Shown here piece by piece: positions 35,895 through 44,071 of a stretch of DNA of 64,000 nt. Below the pieces are notes generated by a model that was not told the origin of the DNA, did not search any database, and saw nothing but the letters and a program-made list of their open reading frames with translations. The position numbers were made by a program, and so were the translations under genes. Source of the stretch: Helicobacter rodentium ATCC 700285 (GTDB taxonomy: Bacteria; Campylobacterota; Campylobacteria; Campylobacterales; Helicobacteraceae); the NCBI RefSeq assembly GCF_000687535.1, contig NZ_JHWC01000005.1:89645-153644 (forward strand), in the 5' to 3' direction. Each line of letters starts with the position of its first letter. Position 1 is the first letter of the stretch.

Positions 35895-36418
35895 AAAATG
35901 GCAAAGGGCTTGTGCTGTGGCTTTGTGGCTTAGCAGGAAGCGGGAAAAGCACGATTGGCAAGGCGTTGTATGAGCGGATTAAGCAAGAGATTCCAAATAT
36001 TGTGTATTTAGATGGCGATGAGTTGCGCGATTTACTCGGGGCTTATGGCTACGATAAACAAGGGCGGATTGAAGTTGCACTCAAGCGTTCGGCTTTTGCG
36101 CATTTTCTAAGCTCACAAGGCTTGGTGGTAGTGGTAACGACCATTTCACTTTTTGATGAAGTGTATGCTTATAACCGCAAGACTTTGCAAAATTATTTAG
36201 AAATTTATGTAGAATGCCCTATGGAGGAGCTACAAAGGCGCGACCAAAAAGGGCTTTATAGCGGTGCGCTCAAAGGAGAGATTCAAAATGTCGTGGGGGT
36301 GGATATTCCATTTGTTAAGCCTAATGCGGATATAATTTTGCCTAACGATACTCCAAAGGATTTAGAACAAAAGGTGCAGAGTATCTTAAATCAAATCAAA
36401 GAAAAAGGAAGCAAATGA
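35885..36418 (+). CDS. CysC-like kinase, candidate cytidine diphosphoramidate kinase (Cj1415-like)
   Basis: P-loop kinase of 177 residues with Walker A LCGLAGSGKSTIGKAL (about residue 14), YLDGDELRDLLGAYGYDK and IEVALKRSAFAHFLSSQG, the adenylylsulfate-kinase fold. In C. jejuni the homolog Cj1415 phosphorylates the 3'-hydroxyl of cytidine diphosphoramidate in the MeOPN pathway. The other MeOPN genes follow here (glutamine kinase 38729, hydrolase 41059, cytidylyltransferase 43267, methyltransferases 36415 and 37297), which favours that role over sulfate activation. Distinguishing the two needs active-site comparison. Confidence 0.82.
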   Translation: MWVKNGKGLVLWLCGLAGSGKSTIGKALYERIKQEIPNIVYLDGDELRDLLGAYGYDKQGRIEVALKRSAFAHFLSSQGLVVVVTTISLFDEVYAYNRKTLQNYLEIYVECPMEELQRRDQKGLYSGALKGEIQNVVGVDIPFVKPNADIILPNDTPKDLEQKVQSILNQIKEKGSK

Positions 36419-37235
36419 AACAAGGTGATTTTACACAGGTTGCAAAGCATTATCATAATCGTCCGGCGTATAGCCCAATGTTGTTAGAAAAGCTGATTGC
36501 TTGTATTAACGATGAGCAAAAAAATCTTAAGGATTTACAAATCGTGGAAGTGGGTGCAGGGACGGGCAAACTTACCAAAATGCTAAATGAGTTTGGAATG
36601 CAAGTCTTAGCAGTAGAACCAAACGATGAGATGAGAGAGGAGGGCATAGCCTATACCAAAGGCACAAATATAAAATGGCAAAAAGGAAGCGGAGAGGAAA
36701 CAGGTGTGCAAAGTGGAATCGCGGATTGGGTAATTATGGCAAGTAGCTTCCATTGGACTGACCCTAAGAAATCTTTGCCCGAGTTTGCGAGAATCTTAAA
36801 AAATTCTGCGGCTCAAAATACTTCTGCCCACAATACTTCTGCGGGGGGGGGGGGTATTTTACCGCTATATGGAATCCTAGAAATATCCTAGAGGGTTCAG
36901 TATTCTATGCAATTGAACAAGAGATTAAGAATATTGTTCCAGAGCTTGCTAGAGTGAGCAGCGGGACGCAAAATGTGAAAAAATGGGAGGAAATCCTCGT
37001 CTCCACAGGGGATTTTACAGACTGCTTTTTTATGGAATGCGACTACATAGAGATAATGGACAAGGCGCGTTATCTTGGGGCGTGGCATTCTGTAAATGAT
37101 ATACAAGCCCAAGCAGGGGAGCAAAGATGGAAAAAGATTTTGGAAATGATAGAATCCAAAATCTCGGGATTAGAGACTTTAGAGATTCCTTATAAGATTC
37201 GCGCTTGGACGGCTAGAAAGTCCAACAAAAGCTAA
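36415..37235 (+). CDS. SAM methyltransferase, Cj1419/Cj1420-like, phase-OFF
   Basis: Methyltransferase of the MeOPN set. The first frame (36415-36891) has FTQVAKHYHNRPAYSPMLLEKL, the SAM motif IVEVGAGTGKLTKML and ADWVIMASSFHWTDP, then a short repetitive insertion (NTSAHNTSA) and a 12-G tract, after which it stops at 36891. The continuing frame reads YFTAIWNPRNILEGSVFYAIE to IRAWTARKSNKS, stop 37235. With 10 or 13 Gs both join into about 273 residues. Compared with the paralog at 37297 (LLKGNGYFSCMWNHRDL), the insertion and the tract sit in one loop. Probably methylates the phosphoramidate oxygen or a precursor. Confidence 0.8.
36843..36854 (+). repeat. G12 phase-variation tract inside the methyltransferase (OFF)
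   Basis: Twelve Gs preceded by TCTGC. Ten or thirteen would restore the full-length frame. Confidence 0.92.
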
Positions 37236-37296
37236 AGGAGGCTCTAGGCAGTCTTTTCTTGTCTCTTGCATTGGGCAACTTTAAAAGGAAACAACA

Positions 37297-38076
37297 ATGC
37301 AAGAGAACAAGAGAATCGTAGAACAAGTATGGGATTACACCAAACACGCAAAATATTATAGCTACCGCCCAAATTATGCGCCCAAAAGTATTGATATGCT
37401 TATCACTTTGGCTAAAGGTGAGAGCGAGAAAGCTTTGAAAGTCGCAGATATTGGCGCAGGGACAGGGAATCTAAACATTATGCTTTTAGAGAGAGGTTGT
37501 GAAGTGGTGAGCGTAGAGCCAAATGACGCAATGCGTGAAATTGGTATAGAGCGCACCAAAGGCGCAAAAATTGAGTGGGTAAGGGCTACGGGCGTGGATT
37601 CTACATTGCAAGGCGGCAGTTTTGATTGGGTAACCTTTGGAAGTAGCTTTAATGTAATGGATAGGACAGAGGCGTTAAAAGAAGCGCATAGACTGCTTAA
37701 AGGCAATGGATACTTTTCGTGTATGTGGAATCACAGAGACTTAAACGACCCCATTCAGCAAAAGACAGAAAATGCGATTCTCTCCATCGTGCCAAACTAC
37801 ACAAGAGGTGTGAGACGCGAAGACCAACGCCCAATTATTGAGGCACATAAAGAGCTTTTTGATAATATTATCTATATTGAAGAGGATTTTTATTTTCATC
37901 AAAGCTTAGAAAACTATATCTTAGCGTGGCAAAGCGTGAAAAATCCTTATTGGGATTTGGAAACCAAAGAGGGGCAAGAGATTTTTGATAAAATCACTGC
38001 AAAAATGCGAGAAATTCTCCCACAAGAATTTGACATCAAATACACCACGCGTTGCTGGAGTGCAAGGAAAGTATAG
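37297..38076 (+). CDS. SAM methyltransferase, Cj1419/Cj1420-like
   Basis: Intact 259-residue paralog of the preceding gene: VWDYTKHAKYYSYRPNYAP, SAM motif VADIGAGTGNLNIML, VVSVEPNDAMREIG, FDWVTFGSSFNVMDR and a C-terminal TTRCWSARKV. C. jejuni has two such genes, Cj1419 and Cj1420, in its MeOPN cluster. This copy has no G tract and should be constitutively made while its partner is switched off. Preceded by AAAAGGA before ATG 37297. A repeat cluster follows. Confidence 0.85.
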   Translation: MQENKRIVEQVWDYTKHAKYYSYRPNYAPKSIDMLITLAKGESEKALKVADIGAGTGNLNIMLLERGCEVVSVEPNDAMREIGIERTKGAKIEWVRATGVDSTLQGGSFDWVTFGSSFNVMDRTEALKEAHRLLKGNGYFSCMWNHRDLNDPIQQKTENAILSIVPNYTRGVRREDQRPIIEAHKELFDNIIYIEEDFYFHQSLENYILAWQSVKNPYWDLETKEGQEIFDKITAKMREILPQEFDIKYTTRCWSARKV

Positions 38077-38089
38077 AATCGTAACTGGA

Positions 38090-38640
38090 GTAGTCATCGC
38101 AAGGAATGAGCGGGGCAAATGACGAAGCCTATTATCAAGCATACTTATGATTCTGTTGCCTCGTCATTGCAAGAGAGTGGAGCGAACGAAGCAATCCATA
38201 ATGTTGCATACTTTAACGCTTTACTGCCTCCGTCATTGCGAGATTCTGCATTAGCGGAATCGTGGCAATCCACAATCAAGCATAAAGTAAATATAACAAT
38301 GGAATCTTTAAAAGAGAGTTCAACATTATGGATTGCCACGAAAATTTTTCAAATTTTCTCGCAATGACGCAGTAGAAAACTTAAAGAAGTGCAAAATTAT
38401 AGATTTGCGCTGAAGCGAGTGAATTTGCTATTCGCAAATGTACGCCACGAAAAGCTAAAGCTTTTCTCGCAATGACGAAAGGACTAGCCGACATTATGGA
38501 TTGCTTCGTCATTTCATTCCTCGCAATGACGCGGTGGGAAGCTTAAAGAAACACATTATTATGGATTTGTGTTGAAGCAATTTGCTATTTGTAAATACAC
38601 GCCACGAATCGCATTGCGATTCTCGCAATGACGGAAAGTG
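38090..38640. repeat. Mosaic palindromic repeat cluster C
   Basis: At least six units in both orientations between the methyltransferase and the glutamine kinase, for example about 38157-38207, 38232-38281, 38326-38373, 38448-38480, 38493-38535 and 38598-38635. Ends match clusters A and B. I find no gene in this stretch. Confidence 0.85.
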
Positions 38641-38690
38641 TGGAATCTATTGCAATAGCGCGGTGGTTAGCGTTTTGATATAATTTTAGA

Positions 38691-38696
38691 TATAAT
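38691..38696 (+). promoter_or_regulatory. Candidate -10 box for the glutamine kinase operon
   Basis: TATAAT in the context TTTTAGATATAATGCC, 33 bases before ATG 38729, immediately after repeat cluster C. Confidence 0.6.
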
Positions 38697-38728
38697 GCCA
38701 ACTTGTATTTAAATTTTTAAGGCAAACA

Positions 38729-41062
38729 ATGCAACCCTTATCGTTTATCTCCAAAGCCCAAAATTTATTTTCTCTGCAATCTCGCCTCAAAAGTGCCAAG
38801 ATTCTACCGCTTTTTATTACAAGCTTAGAACAAATACAAGACAATCAGACAAGCGTTTTAAAATCCATTCAAGCATTAGCACAAGGGAATGCAGACGCAA
38901 AGCTTATCGTGCGTAGCAGTTCCAAAAGTGAGGATAGTGCGGAATCCTCTAATGCAGGGGCGTTTTTAAGTCTTGCAAATGTGAGTGTGGAATCTCACGC
39001 GCTTTTGGAGGCGTTGCAAAAAGTCGGGGCTTCTATGCCAAAAAGTGATGATGAGATTTTGATTCAGCCAATGCTAGAGGATATTGCGATGTGTGGCGTG
39101 GCGATGAGTGCAGATAAGGATACACTTGCGCCTTATTATTGTATTGAGTGGGATAAGAGTGGCTCAAATAGCGCAATCACCGATGGAAGCGCGAAAGGCT
39201 TAAGTTTTTTTGCGCACAAAGAAGCGGAGTTGCCAAAAGATAGCACTTTAAAAGCCATTATTCTAATGCTAAGGGAGCTAGAATCGCTTTTTGATTGCCC
39301 TTTTTTAGATGTGGAATTTGCGCTAGATTCTAAAGGGGATTTGTATTGTCTGCAAGTGCGTCCGCTTGTGGTTAAGAGTAAGCTCAATCTCTATGAAGCC
39401 CTGCCATTGAGTGCGCTAGAGAGATTGCAAAAGCGCATTGTGTCTTTGCAGAAGCAAACACCTGATATTTATGGCAAAAGAGCGATTTTTGGCGTAATGC
39501 CCGATTGGAATCCCGCCGAGATTTTGGGGCTGAAACCTAAGCGGTTGGCTTTAAGTCTTTATAAAGAAATCATTACTGATCATATTTGGGCGTATCAGCG
39601 GGATAATTATGGTTATCTGAATTTACGCTCCCACCCGCTTATGCACTCGTTTTTAGGGATTCCATACATTGATGTGCGCCTCTCTTTTAATTCCTTTGTC
39701 CCTAAAACTTTGGATAAAAAAATCGCAAGCAAATTAGTAGAATATTATTTAGATACGCTAGAGGAAAACCCGCATTTTCACGACAAGATAGAATTTAACA
39801 TTGTGTTTTCTTGCTATGATTTTAATATCCAAAGCAAATTAAAGAATCTCCTTGCAAAGGGATTCAATGAAAATGAGATTAAAAGGCTAGAATTTGCGCT
39901 TTTGGAGCTTACAAACTCCATTATTAACCCCAAAAAAGGCTTGTATATCAAGGATTTAAAAAAGATTGCAAAGCTAGAGCAAATTTGCAAGGATTTAGAG
40001 GATTCCAACCTGCCGAATTTGGATAAGATTTATTGGCTTTTGGAATCTTGCAAGAGATATGGGACTTTGCCTTTTGCAGGGATTGCAAGGGCTGGGTTTG
40101 TGGCGGTTTCTATGCTCAATTCCCTTGTGGAAATTGGGTTTTTTAGTGTAGAGGAAAAACAGGCATTTTTAAACTCTCTAAGGACGATTAGCAAAGAGTT
40201 AGCCTCAAGTGTTGCCACGCTTACAGAGGAAACAAAAGCAGAGTTTTTAAGTAAATTTGGACATTTGCGCCCTAGCACTTATAATATCTTAAGCCCACGT
40301 TATGATGAGGATTTTGAGAATTATTTTGATTTAAAAACAAAACAAAACTTGGATTTAAATGAAAGTGCCTTTGTGCTAGATTCTAAAAAGTTAGAATCTT
40401 TGGAGAATCTTTTAAGCGAACACGGGCTAAAGATTAACGCAAAAGAGTTTTTAGGATTTTTAAAACGTGCGATTGAGGGGCGAGAATATGCGAAATTTGA
40501 ATTTACCAAACTGCTCTCCCTTGCAATACGCAAGATTGGCGAACTAGGCGATTATTATGGAATCCCAAAAGAGGAAATGGCGCATTTGGATATTCAAAAT
40601 ATTCTTAATCTCTACGCCTCGCTATATTCTAAGAATCCAAAAGAAAGATTTTTGGAAGAGATAAAAAGACATAAGGAGGAATATGCCCTCACTTTGAGCG
40701 TGAAACTTCCTGTGCTACTCACAAATGCGGAGCAGGTTGTGAGTTTTTTAAGTGCAGAGATTGTGCCAAACTTCATCACACAAAAGTCTGTAAGTGCGCT
40801 AACTAATGATTTAAGCGATGCAGAGTTAGCAGGTAAAATCGTGCTGATTAAATCCGCAGACCCCGGATTTGATTATTTGTTTGCTAAAAATATCGCGGGG
40901 TTGATTACTTGCTATGGTGGAGCAAACTCGCATATGGCTATTCGCGCAAGTGAGCTTGGATTACCCGCAGCTATTGGCGTAGGCGAGGAAAACTTTGCTA
41001 AGTTTTTACAGGCAAAGCGCATTAAGCTAGATTGTGAAAGTGGGCAAATCGTAGTCTTATGA
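38729..41062 (+). CDS. L-glutamine kinase-like protein (Cj1418-like, PEP-synthase fold)
   Basis: A 777-residue enzyme with a PEP-synthase/PPDK-like ATP-grasp N-terminal domain ([19 protein letters not shown], about residue 57; [20 protein letters not shown]) and a C-terminal swivelling phosphohistidine domain ([20 protein letters not shown], candidate His about 735). C. jejuni Cj1418 uses ATP to phosphorylate the side-chain amide of L-glutamine, the first step of phosphoramidate synthesis. The adjacent hydrolase and cytidylyltransferase genes make this assignment much more likely than PEP synthase. Overlaps the next gene by four bases. Confidence 0.85.
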   Translation: MQPLSFISKAQNLFSLQSRLKSAKILPLFITSLEQIQDNQTSVLKSIQALAQGNADAKLIVRSSSKSEDSAESSNAGAFLSLANVSVESHALLEALQKVGASMPKSDDEILIQPMLEDIAMCGVAMSADKDTLAPYYCIEWDKSGSNSAITDGSAKGLSFFAHKEAELPKDSTLKAIILMLRELESLFDCPFLDVEFALDSKGDLYCLQVRPLVVKSKLNLYEALPLSALERLQKRIVSLQKQTPDIYGKRAIFGVMPDWNPAEILGLKPKRLALSLYKEIITDHIWAYQRDNYGYLNLRSHPLMHSFLGIPYIDVRLSFNSFVPKTLDKKIASKLVEYYLDTLEENPHFHDKIEFNIVFSCYDFNIQSKLKNLLAKGFNENEIKRLEFALLELTNSIINPKKGLYIKDLKKIAKLEQICKDLEDSNLPNLDKIYWLLESCKRYGTLPFAGIARAGFVAVSMLNSLVEIGFFSVEEKQAFLNSLRTISKELASSVATLTEETKAEFLSKFGHLRPSTYNILSPRYDEDFENYFDLKTKQNLDLNESAFVLDSKKLESLENLLSEHGLKINAKEFLGFLKRAIEGREYAKFEFTKLLSLAIRKIGELGDYYGIPKEEMAHLDIQNILNLYASLYSKNPKERFLEEIKRHKEEYALTLSVKLPVLLTNAEQVVSFLSAEIVPNFITQKSVSALTNDLSDAELAGKIVLIKSADPGFDYLFAKNIAGLITCYGGANSHMAIRASELGLPAAIGVGEENFAKFLQAKRIKLDCESGQIVVL

Positions 41063-41673
41063 AGTTTATTGGTATCACGCAAAGATTGTTAGAAAATACG
41101 AGCTATTATGAAGTGCGCGAGGCTTTAAGTGTGGAGTGGGGCGAGTTTTTTAAGGAGCATTTGCAGGGCTTTTTGCCCCTACCTCTAAGCTATGCGATTC
41201 CTTTTAGCACCTATGCGGAATCTCTAGGGGAGAATTTAAGCGGTGTGATTCTAAGTGGAGGGAATGATTTAAACTCTCTAAACCCTAATCCGCTTTCTGC
41301 TATGCGCGATGAATATGAGGCACAAATCCTTACGCATTGTTTGCAGCATAATCTGCCCCTGCTTGGAATCTGTCGTGGGGCGCAGATGGTGGCGCATTAT
41401 TTTGGGGCAAAATTAGAGTGCGTTAGCGGACACATTGGCAATCATCAAGTTTTTGATATAAGCAGTGGTGAGAAATTTGAGACAAATTCTTTTCACAACT
41501 ATGGCGTGAGAACTTTAAGTGATTGTTTGGAATCTTTAGTGGAAGCGGAGGATTCTAGCATTGAGGCATTTAAACACAAGCATAAACCAATTTTTGCTTT
41601 AATGTGGCACATTGAGCGAAAAAATGGTATGGGGAAAGATAGAATCTTTCAAGAATGGTTGAGTAAGCTATAA
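41059..41673 (+). CDS. Gamma-glutamyl-CDP-amidate hydrolase-like, class I glutamine amidotransferase fold (Cj1417-like)
   Basis: A 204-residue class I amidotransferase with [11 protein letters not shown], the nucleophile cysteine in [24 protein letters not shown] and the His-Glu pair in [12 protein letters not shown]. jejuni Cj1417 hydrolyses gamma-glutamyl-CDP-amidate to glutamate and cytidine diphosphoramidate. Overlap with the glutamine kinase gene supports that function. Confidence 0.85.
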   Translation: MKFIGITQRLLENTSYYEVREALSVEWGEFFKEHLQGFLPLPLSYAIPFSTYAESLGENLSGVILSGGNDLNSLNPNPLSAMRDEYEAQILTHCLQHNLPLLGICRGAQMVAHYFGAKLECVSGHIGNHQVFDISSGEKFETNSFHNYGVRTLSDCLESLVEAEDSSIEAFKHKHKPIFALMWHIERKNGMGKDRIFQEWLSKL

Positions 41674-41683
41674 GGAGTAAGGT

Positions 41684-42157
41684 ATGAAAGTTTTATATGC
41701 GCCAAGCAGTCGGGCAATGAGTGATGATTTGCATAACAATGTGGGGTGTGGGTTTGATGTTTTAGTGTGTGAGGCTTTGATAGGTTTAGGGCAAAAGGTG
41801 TTTTATCTGCCGCATAGCAATACAGAAAGCAAGGTTAGAGATTCTATTTTAGAAATTTGTGGGGATTCCATTACTTTAACAAAAGCTGTGCCTAAAAGCA
41901 TAGATGTGTGTGTGAGTGATGTTTGTAGTGTTGCTTTGCAATGTGCTTTATGGACGCGCAATCCTAGTATTTTATGTTTTTTTGGTTTTACGAGTATTTC
42001 TTTTCCGCCCAATGATAAATATTTTTCTTTAATGGAAGCTGCTACGCATTGCGTGTATTCTCTTAAAGAGTTAAAAGATTCTATTCTCTCTTATCAGACA
42101 ATCAAGAAAAGCAAGGCAAAAGGAATCCAAGAAGCGATAGATAGGGAGATAATATGA
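41684..42157 (+). CDS. Unknown protein, CDP-glycerol-transferase-like fragment or partner
   Basis: A 157-residue protein I cannot name. MKVLYAPSSRAMSDDLHNNVGCGFDVLVCEAL at the N-terminus and DVCVSDVCSVALQCALWTRNPSIL in the middle resemble the C-terminal part of CDP-glycerol glycerophosphotransferase-like enzymes, where an Asp-Ser/Cys-x-x-Ser-x-A loop binds the nucleotide. It overlaps the transferase-like gene at 42154, so the two may act together. Confidence 0.6.
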   Translation: MKVLYAPSSRAMSDDLHNNVGCGFDVLVCEALIGLGQKVFYLPHSNTESKVRDSILEICGDSITLTKAVPKSIDVCVSDVCSVALQCALWTRNPSILCFFGFTSISFPPNDKYFSLMEAATHCVYSLKELKDSILSYQTIKKSKAKGIQEAIDREII

Positions 42158-43143
42158 GTGTAGAAGCACAAATTAATCAGTTTATAGCAAGGGCAAAAAC
42201 ATTTATAGAATCGCGTTTAAGCAAGGAGAAGCCAAATATCTTGGTCATCTCTTATTATCCGACTTATCGCAAACATTATGGCAATTTAATCGCTAAATTA
42301 AAAGAAAAATATAATGTCCTTACAATCGTAGATAGAGAGCTAGGAGATGCCTTTGAAAAAAGTGGGCATTACAATGTTCTTTTTCCTTGGCGCATTATAG
42401 AAAATGGACGAACTTATTATCTCAATACCGATATTCGCGGGATTGATTTAATCCTAACTGCCGACCAAGTGGGCTATGAGGGGGGCAAGATTGATAGGAC
42501 ATTCTTAAGCACGAGCGCAAAACGCGTTTATTTTCCGCATAGCTTGGTAGAGCAAACGGGGGCTTGTGAAGTAGTGGATTATATTTTAGTCCCTTCAAAA
42601 GCTGCAATGCAAGGATTCCAAAAGGCACTACCCAAGAGTAAGGTTAAATTGCTAGAGAGTGGCTATCCTAAGCTAGATAATGCAATTTTTTCCTATGATT
42701 ACAAACCAAGCAATACGATTACCTATGCTCCTAGTTTGCGCTATGGAACAGGAAGTAACGCAAACAATAATCTCTTTGCTGGATACGAAAACGCCTTGAT
42801 AGAATCCTTATTGGACAGCACAGATTATAATATCTCTTTTCGCGCACACCCAATCAACTTTCAAAACAACCACCCCTTTTACCAGCTGATAAAGGCTAAA
42901 TGGGCTGGAGAGACACGCGTGAAGTTTGATGAAGCGTTGGGTAATGCGTTCCATAATTTCAGTGATTTGTTTATCACCGATATTTCCACAGCAGCTTTTA
43001 CTTATTCTTTTAGCACTTTGCGCCCTAGCGTGTTTTTCGCTCCATTAAAAATGCAAAATCCAATAATGGAATATGCAAACCAAATCGGTGCGAGGGGGGG
43101 GGGCAATATGTCGCAGTTTAGCAGAATTAAAGGAGCGGCTTGA
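42154..43143 (+). CDS. CDP-glycerol glycerophosphotransferase-like protein, candidate phosphoramidate transferase, phase-variable C-terminus
   Basis: GT-B-like protein: ILVISYYPTYRKHYGNLIAKL, VYFPHSLVEQTG, TITYAPSLRYGTGSN, YNISFRAHPINFQNNHPF and LFITDISTAAFTYSFSTLRPSVFF match the CDP-glycerol:glycerophosphotransferase family. As read, a 10-G tract leads to a 13-residue tail and stop at 43143. With 9 or 12 Gs the frame continues RSLAELKERLEMLDLKKDSA and IEKFRDEVIYNVGNSEEVI to TGA 43268-43270, about 372 residues, with the family-typical FRDxxIYNxGN end, and that stop overlaps the next ATG. As the pathway yields a CDP-linked donor, this is a plausible phosphoramidate transferase; that role is inference. 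Confidence 0.72.
   Translation: MSVEAQINQFIARAKTFIESRLSKEKPNILVISYYPTYRKHYGNLIAKLKEKYNVLTIVDRELGDAFEKSGHYNVLFPWRIIENGRTYYLNTDIRGIDLILTADQVGYEGGKIDRTFLSTSAKRVYFPHSLVEQTGACEVVDYILVPSKAAMQGFQKALPKSKVKLLESGYPKLDNAIFSYDYKPSNTITYAPSLRYGTGSNANNNLFAGYENALIESLLDSTDYNISFRAHPINFQNNHPFYQLIKAKWAGETRVKFDEALGNAFHNFSDLFITDISTAAFTYSFSTLRPSVFFAPLKMQNPIMEYANQIGARGGGNMSQFSRIKGAA
43094..43103 (+). repeat. G10 phase-variation tract in the transferase-like gene (tail truncated)
   Basis: Ten Gs after GTGCGA. Nine or twelve would open the longer frame to 43270. Confidence 0.9.
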
Positions 43144-43266
43144 AATGCTAGATTTAAAAAAAGATTCTGCAAGGATAGAGAAGTTTAGAGATGAGGTAAT
43201 TTATAATGTCGGAAACTCGGAGGAGGTTATAATGGGGCAAATTGATAAGATTTTAAAGGGTAGGCT

Positions 43267-44019
43267 ATGAAAGCATTGATTTTAGCGGCGGGATTTGGTT
43301 CTAGGCTTATGCCTTTGACGCAGGATAATCCAAAGTGTATGGTGGAATATCGGGGCAATAAGCTCATTGACTATGAAATAAACGCTTTGAGAGGGGCTGG
43401 AGTTAGTGAAATTGCAGTAGTGGGCGGATATTTGTTTGAGGTTTTAAAGAGTTATGTGGAATCGCAATTTTCTATAAAAAATCTTTATCAAAATAAAAAT
43501 TATGATAAAACAAATATGGTGCAAACAATGCTTTGTGCGCGTGAATTTTTGGAATCGTGTGTGAAAGAAAAGCAGGATTTGATTATTTCGTATGCGGATA
43601 TTGTGTATAGCGCAGAGATTGTGCGCGCATTGGTGGAATCGCAAGAGCCTTTGAGTATTGTAGTAGATAAAGATTGGCGCACATTGTGGGAAAAGAGATT
43701 TGCAAACCCGCTTTTGGACGCAGAGACATTAAAGATAAAAGAGGGCAAAGTCCTAGAGCTTGGCAAAAAACCTAAGAGTTATGAGGAGATAGAGGGACAA
43801 TATATTGGGCTTTTTAAGTTTTCTCACCACTTTTTGCCACAAGTTTTAGAGTTTTATGATAGCTTGGATAGAGGCGCAATGTATGATGGCAAGGATTTTT
43901 TAAATATGTATATGACGAGCTTTTTGCAAGGTTTGATTGATAGATTTGGTGGCGCAGGAGCAGTAGAGATTCACGGCGGTTGGTGCGAAATTGATTTTAA
44001 GAGTGATTTGGAAATTTGA
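43267..44019 (+). CDS. CTP:phosphoglutamine cytidylyltransferase-like (Cj1416-like)
   Basis: Nucleotidyltransferase of 250 residues with the signature LILAAGFGSRLMPLTQDNPKCMVEY at the N-terminus, LIISYADIVYS (metal-binding Asp) and GGWCEIDFKSDLEI at the end. C. jejuni Cj1416 joins CTP and L-glutamine phosphate to give gamma-glutamyl-CDP-amidate. The flanking hydrolase and kinase genes support this. ATG 43267 overlaps the stop of the alternative (ON) frame of the upstream transferase. Confidence 0.85.
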   Translation: MKALILAAGFGSRLMPLTQDNPKCMVEYRGNKLIDYEINALRGAGVSEIAVVGGYLFEVLKSYVESQFSIKNLYQNKNYDKTNMVQTMLCAREFLESCVKEKQDLIISYADIVYSAEIVRALVESQEPLSIVVDKDWRTLWEKRFANPLLDAETLKIKEGKVLELGKKPKSYEEIEGQYIGLFKFSHHFLPQVLEFYDSLDRGAMYDGKDFLNMYMTSFLQGLIDRFGGAGAVEIHGGWCEIDFKSDLEI

Positions 44020-44020
44020 T

Positions 44021-44071
44021 GTGAAAGCGTTGATTGTTGGGCATTTAGAGATTAGAAGTTCCTTTATCTAA
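44021..44071 (+). pseudogene. Orphan gene start cut at a rearrangement junction
   Basis: Right after the cytidylyltransferase stop, GTG opens a 16-codon frame reading MKALIVGHLEI then stopping at 44071, inside the 3' end of the opposing glycosyltransferase. It looks like a normal gene start truncated after about ten codons. Weak evidence alone, supported by the truncated GT2 on the other strand. Confidence 0.3.

Noticed and set aside
35885..36418. Adenylylsulfate kinase CysC of sulfate assimilation
   Set aside because: Fold matches, but all neighbours belong to the phosphoramidate pathway and no other sulfate activation gene is present, so the Cj1415-type role is preferred, not proven.
38090..38640. 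CRISPR array
   Set aside because: Units are palindromic, occur in both orientations, differ in length and lack regular spacers.
38729..41062. Phosphoenolpyruvate synthase
   Set aside because: Shorter and more divergent than PEP synthase, and adjacent to Cj1416- and Cj1417-like genes, which points to glutamine kinase.
43073..43270. A separate small gene after the transferase-like gene
   Set aside because: It is the continuation of the transferase frame across the G10 tract, with a family-typical ending, not an independent gene.
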